NCBI RefSeq assembly: GCF_015351765.1
Contig: NZ_JADKQA010000001.1
Span: 938,394 to 1,002,393, forward strand
DNA length: 64,000 nt
Reading direction: 5' to 3'
Origin: Clostridium vitabionis
GTDB taxonomy: Bacteria > Bacillota > Clostridia > Lachnospirales > Lachnospiraceae
The translations under genes and the position numbers were made by a program. Shown in pieces: positions 59,845 through 64,000 of this stretch. The notes beneath the pieces are model-generated. The model saw nothing but the letters and a program-made list of their open reading frames with translations, was not told where the DNA came from and made no database searches. How positions within the stretch are numbered: position 1 is the stretch's first letter; the number at the start of each line of letters is the position of its first letter.

Positions 59845-60051
59845 ATGCATAAGGGTACAGTTAAGTGGTTCAACAACCAGAAGGGTTACGGCTTCATCAG
59901 CGATGAGGAAGGCAAGGACGTATTCGTACACTACACCGGCCTGAACATGGAAGGATTCAAGTCCCTCGATGAAGGCGCTAAGGTTGAGTATGACGTAGTT
60001 GAGGGCGCTAAGGGCCCGCAGGCTACCAACGTTACCGTAATCAACGACTAA
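59845..60051 (+). CDS. Cold shock protein
   Basis: [33 protein letters not shown]. Confidence 0.98.
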   Translation: MHKGTVKWFNNQKGYGFISDEEGKDVFVHYTGLNMEGFKSLDEGAKVEYDVVEGAKGPQATNVTVIND

Positions 60052-60140
60052 TCATCATTCCGATCAGTGTACCTGTATCACAATTATGTATTTGTTACAT
60101 ATATTTGTTGAGCACGTTATATTGAAATGAAGAGCTGATG

Positions 60141-60171
60141 AAAAGGCCTCCGCTTCGGCGGAGGCCTTTTT
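60141..60171 (+). terminator. csp terminator
   Basis: aaaaggcctccgcttcggcggaggccttttt. Confidence 0.9.
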
Positions 60172-60220
60172 GCAGGTATTCAGCTCACGCGGGGAGGGAC
60201 CCCCCCCAGACGGCTTTTTC

Positions 60221-61138
60221 TCAGTTCTTATCCACGACGTTCACCCGCCCCATCAGCTTCCGGCGGCCGAGCTCTTTCAGGTCGTCCACGGTGAAACTGT
60301 ACTTCTTATCGCAGAACTGGCAGGCGACCTCGATGGTCTTGTCCTCCTCAATCAGCTCCCGGAGATCCTTCGCGGAAATGCTGATGAGCGCGCGCTCCAC
60401 GCGCTCCCGGCTGCAGTTGCAGCGATAGCTCAGGGGAATCTTCTCCAGAATCTCCGGCTGCCAGTTTCCAAGCACCTCCCGGAAAATATCCTCCGGCGTC
60501 TTCCCGGCCTCCAGGAGCTCCGTCATGCTGGGAAGCTTCTTTAACGTATTTTCCAGGTCGTCGATAATCTCATCTCCGGCATCGGGCATCATCTGCAGGA
60601 TCATGCCGCCGGCCCTCCGCACCGTCGTGTCGGTGTCCACGAGAACCCCCAGGGAAACCGCCGAGGGAACCTGCTCAGACGCCGCGAAATAGTAGGTGAG
60701 ATCCTCCGCGATCTCCCCGGAAACCAGGTTGACCTCGCCGACGTAGGGCTCCTTGAGGCCGGTGTCCCGGATCACCTTGAGCGATCCCTTGCCGATGGCA
60801 CCGCCGACATCGAGATGCCCATTTTCCTTAAACGGCAGGAGGACATTGGGATTTCCCACACAGCCGCGGGCTGTCCCGTGGCTGTCCGCGGTGACGAGCA
60901 CCATACGGATCGGCCCGTCGCCGTCGATGCGGACCGTGATCTCGTCCCGGTCGCCCTTCATCATCGTCCCCATCATGACGCCGGCAGTGAGCAGGCGCCC
61001 CAGGGCAGCGGTCGCCACCGGGGTCGTCCGGTGAACCTTTCTCCCGTACTCCGCCATATCCCTCGTTGTTGCGATAAACGCGCGGACCTGGCCTCCCCCG
61101 GCTGTTCCGCGGATCATATAATCATTCTGTTTTTCCAT
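60221..61138 (-). CDS. hslO: Redox-regulated chaperone Hsp33
   Basis: YMIRGTAGGGQVRAFIATTRDMAEYGR; CNCSRERVERAL...CQFCDKKYSF. Confidence 0.97.
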   Translation of the reverse strand: MEKQNDYMIRGTAGGGQVRAFIATTRDMAEYGRKVHRTTPVATAALGRLLTAGVMMGTMMKGDRDEITVRIDGDGPIRMVLVTADSHGTARGCVGNPNVLLPFKENGHLDVGGAIGKGSLKVIRDTGLKEPYVGEVNLVSGEIAEDLTYYFAASEQVPSAVSLGVLVDTDTTVRRAGGMILQMMPDAGDEIIDDLENTLKKLPSMTELLEAGKTPEDIFREVLGNWQPEILEKIPLSYRCNCSRERVERALISISAKDLRELIEEDKTIEVACQFCDKKYSFTVDDLKELGRRKLMGRVNVVDKN

Positions 61139-61913
61139 CAGATTTTCTTTCCTTTCCCTGCTCCTCGGCGATCACATAGATCCGCCCGCTGTCCTTGCGG
61201 ACCGGATCCCTGGTAAATGCGTCATACATAGCGATCTCCCTGAGCCCCGCCTCGGCAAGCGCGCGCCGGATCTCCTCCGGCCTCCAGGCCTTCTGGACAT
61301 GCGTCTCCGTGAATTTCCGGTACCTGTCCCCGCTCTCCCGGATAAAAAGGGCCAGCTCGTAGTCATTTTCCCGGGTCTCGGGATCATAGTCATTATCCCA
61401 GATAAAGCTGCTCTCCTCCCGGTCCTCGGCGATCGTCCGCTCGCCGATCGCGGCATAATCAGCCTCTGTCCGGAGGTCAAAGATCAGCCTGCCGCCCGGA
61501 TCGAGGTAATTATTGACCAGCCGGAAGACCTTGACAAGATCACCGTAATCCAGAATGTAATTCATAGAATCGCAGAGGGAGACCACTGCCCGGACCGTGC
61601 CGTAGAGCTCAAAGGAGCGCATATCCTGCTGCAGGTAGAGGATATCGCTCCCTGAGCTGTCCCGCTTTTTCAGCGCGCACGAGAGCATATCCTCCGAGGC
61701 GTCAACACCGATCATGTCATAGCCGGCCTTTGCCAGCCTCTCGGTGATATTGCCGGTGCCGCAGCCGAGATCCAGCACCAGGCCGTCCCGGATGCCGGAG
61801 TCCCGGAGAAGCCCCACGAGGTAACGGCACCAGTCATCATAGGGGACATTGTCCATAAAAAGATCGTACACCTCAGCAAAGCCGGTGTATGCATTGACAT
61901 CATGGTGTTCCAT
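61122..61913 (-). CDS. Class I SAM-dependent methyltransferase
   Basis: GLVLDLGCGTGNITERLAKAGYDMIGVDASEDML. Confidence 0.93.
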   Translation of the reverse strand: MEHHDVNAYTGFAEVYDLFMDNVPYDDWCRYLVGLLRDSGIRDGLVLDLGCGTGNITERLAKAGYDMIGVDASEDMLSCALKKRDSSGSDILYLQQDMRSFELYGTVRAVVSLCDSMNYILDYGDLVKVFRLVNNYLDPGGRLIFDLRTEADYAAIGERTIAEDREESSFIWDNDYDPETRENDYELALFIRESGDRYRKFTETHVQKAWRPEEIRRALAEAGLREIAMYDAFTRDPVRKDSGRIYVIAEEQGKERKSDGKTE

Positions 61914-62015
61914 GCTTTCCTCCGAAGCATAAGGATAACGACGGGGCGGCCCCGGCGGAAATCCGCCCGCCGGGGCCGTCCTCTGCTATGGCCGTGTTCT
62001 GCCGGGCGTCACGCG

Positions 62016-62531
62016 TCACTGCGCGTTTCTGCCATGGCACTTCTTGTACTTCTTGCCGCTCCCGCACGGGCAGGGGTCGTTCGGATAGATCTTCTTGTGC
62101 TCCCTGCGGACCGTTCCGGACGCCTTCTCCGCGCGGTAAATCTCGGTGCGCTTCTCCTCACTGAGGATCTTGTCCCACTCCGGGAGCTCATAGAGCCATT
62201 TTGCCTTCGCCTCGCACATGTTATAGTAGAGCTTTTCCGGATCGATCAGGATACGGACCTCCGTGTCCTCATCCATCGTCTCAATCGGATTCTGATATCC
62301 CTTGAGGCTCTCGCTGATGCCGTCCAGGAAACCGGTCATCGTCTGGATATCGGTGCCATACTTCTCCGCGAGCTCCCGGACCGTGCCCTTGACCTCGGTC
62401 TCCGGATCCGCGAGGATCTGCTTGTAGATTCCCTTCTCTACCTGAAAATACGCTTTCCAGAGCTCATCCTGATGTTTTTTGTCAAGTCCGTTGCCGTAGG
62501 CAAGGTTTCTCCAATTTTCCAGTAAAGTCAT
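62016..62531 (-). CDS. SEC-C metal-binding domain protein
   Basis: C-terminal [17 protein letters not shown]. Confidence 0.88.
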   Translation of the reverse strand: MTLLENWRNLAYGNGLDKKHQDELWKAYFQVEKGIYKQILADPETEVKGTVRELAEKYGTDIQTMTGFLDGISESLKGYQNPIETMDEDTEVRILIDPEKLYYNMCEAKAKWLYELPEWDKILSEEKRTEIYRAEKASGTVRREHKKIYPNDPCPCGSGKKYKKCHGRNAQ

Positions 62532-62678
62532 CGTCCGACCTTTCCTTCCGTGGTTTTTTCATATTCTTATGCCTGTCCGGAACCCTGCATTACGCAAAGC
62601 ACCGCAGACGCCTTATTATTATAAGGCATTTTGGCCGGATTTTGCAAACATTTTGTGACAGAGACAACATTTCGTCCG

Positions 62679-63998
62679 TCACCCGGCCTTGTCCACCGTC
62701 CGAAGTTCCGTCCCCGGGTAAAAGAAATTCAGGATATCCCGGTAATCCTTTCCCGCCTTCGCCATCGCCCGCGCGCCGCTCTGGCTCATGCCGATGCCGT
62801 GGCCGAAGCCTCCACCCCAGATGGTAAATGTCCGTTCCCCGGTCGTCTCATCCCGCGCCGTCTCATCGATGTAGATGAACGGGCTCGGCAGGATGGAGAG
62901 GCCGGAAACCTTCGTGCCGTCGCCGCAGAGGTAGGTAAGCCCCGCGTCGCCGAGAATCTTCCGGATCGTGTCCGACCCTCGGAGATATTTGCGCCCCTCG
63001 GTGCCAACCACCTCCATGGAGAGTACGGCTCCGCCGGGTGCCCGCTTCGACACGAAGAATCCGACAATATCCCCGATCCCGGTGACGCGCGACGCGGCGT
63101 AGCTTGCGCTGATCTCCGTCGTCCAGCGGTACATGGACGCGGCGGAGTCAACGCCGGCCGGATCCTTCTTCTGGATTACCTTCCGGAACACCTCCTCCCC
63201 GGTCATCTCCTCCGTGGTTGGCATATCCCCGTCCTCCCCGAGGGAGAGCCGCCGGCTCTTGAGATACGGTGTGTCCTCCGCGCTGTCATTCCAGATCGTG
63301 GTGTCTGTGCCGTAGCCGCAGGAGGTAGAATAATAATATGTCTCCGCCGGCTTCCCGTCATAGCAGAGAAGAAGTCCGCGGGTGTCCCGGACCGCCTGGT
63401 TCGTCCGGCTCTCCGGTCCATAATTGTTGTACACCTGATATTTTGCACTATCATCGACATGAGCGCCGTAGCGCTGGTAAGCATTTGCCCGGATCTGCCG
63501 CCATGCGTACGTCCTCGCGCAGACCGCCTGCGCTTTCAGGGCTTCCTCCTCAGCCTCCGCCGGCATCTCGCTGGGAACCACCCGCTCCAGATAATCCTCG
63601 AGGTCCAGGTCATTGATGATCAGAAGGCCGCTCTCCTCCTCGCTTACCTCGATCGTCCCCGGGCAGGATGGATGCCCGTACGCCCGGTTGACCGAGGCGA
63701 TCGTGATCCCCTTCGCCCCGTCCAGCGGCGTCAGGGTTACCCGGCCTTTCCGAAAAAGCTCATCGCCCTCCTCGATGCGGAATTTCTCCCCCGGGGCATA
63801 CTCCTTCTCCGCGCCCCCGCAGGCTACCTTGAAGCCGCCGTCGGAGGTAAAAACCGCCATATCATGAAAAACATTCGAGAAATCATCGGTCGTGATCAGC
63901 ACGCGGATGTTCTTCGCGGAGAAGCTGTGCGTCAGAAGTGCCGCGCAGGCCTTGCCATCCTCGATGACCAGCCGGCCGAGATCATAGCCGACCAGCAT
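62679..63998 (-). CDS. SpoIID/LytB domain protein (5' end probably beyond window)
   Basis: YLERVVPSEMPAEAEEEALKAQAVCARTYAWR, DTRGLLLCYDGKPAETYYYSTSCGYG, GHGIGMSQSGARAMAK. Confidence 0.93.
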   Translation of the reverse strand: MLVGYDLGRLVIEDGKACAALLTHSFSAKNIRVLITTDDFSNVFHDMAVFTSDGGFKVACGGAEKEYAPGEKFRIEEGDELFRKGRVTLTPLDGAKGITIASVNRAYGHPSCPGTIEVSEEESGLLIINDLDLEDYLERVVPSEMPAEAEEEALKAQAVCARTYAWRQIRANAYQRYGAHVDDSAKYQVYNNYGPESRTNQAVRDTRGLLLCYDGKPAETYYYSTSCGYGTDTTIWNDSAEDTPYLKSRRLSLGEDGDMPTTEEMTGEEVFRKVIQKKDPAGVDSAASMYRWTTEISASYAASRVTGIGDIVGFFVSKRAPGGAVLSMEVVGTEGRKYLRGSDTIRKILGDAGLTYLCGDGTKVSGLSILPSPFIYIDETARDETTGERTFTIWGGGFGHGIGMSQSGARAMAKAGKDYRDILNFFYPGTELRTVDKAG

Positions 63999-64000
63999 GT

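Noticed and set aside
62560-62650. Palindrome GCCTTATTATTATAAGGC upstream of the SEC-C gene
   Set aside because: More simply explained by an overlapping -10 (TATAAT) promoter; not distinctive enough to report as a regulatory site.

Overview
This 64 kb window is a high-GC Clostridia (Lachnospiraceae-like) chromosomal core segment. No prophage, CRISPR array or rRNA operon is visible. Recognisable blocks: trmK(partial)-nif3-rpoD-dnaG-dgt; two tRNA-Leu genes; one intact IS200/IS605 element (tnpA+tnpB); infC-rpmI-rplT with an attenuator-type leader; a GDPD + TRAP (dctPQM) operon behind a leader terminator; ACT-paaK-iorBA plus a divergent acyl-CoA ligase; MATE and an HPr-like protein; tmRNA-smpB-rnr-secG; mnmA-nifS; pheST behind a Phe T-box; a four-gene locus with a divergent Hsp70/actin-like protein and a 1178-aa partner; malic enzyme; engB-lon-clpX-clpP-tig; DJ-1, CYTH, desulfoferrodoxin; a PBP/FtsW pair; U32 peptidase, zapA, ruvBA; csp, hslO, a methyltransferase, a SEC-C protein and SpoIID. 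The strongest unexplained signal is a family of modular, multi-hairpin intergenic repeats. There are five clusters, all in one orientation. Every cluster ends with AAGTGCTCTGCRT (or a close variant) directly against the U-tract of a minus-strand intrinsic terminator: rplT, secG, the pheS T-box, clpX and the desulfoferrodoxin gene. Copies show compensatory base changes in at least three stems. A second, unrelated structured repeat (25-bp and 19-bp perfect hairpins inside a 13-bp outer stem) lies between tig and the DJ-1 gene, with degenerate relatives elsewhere. All product names come from reading the translations; no database search was run.
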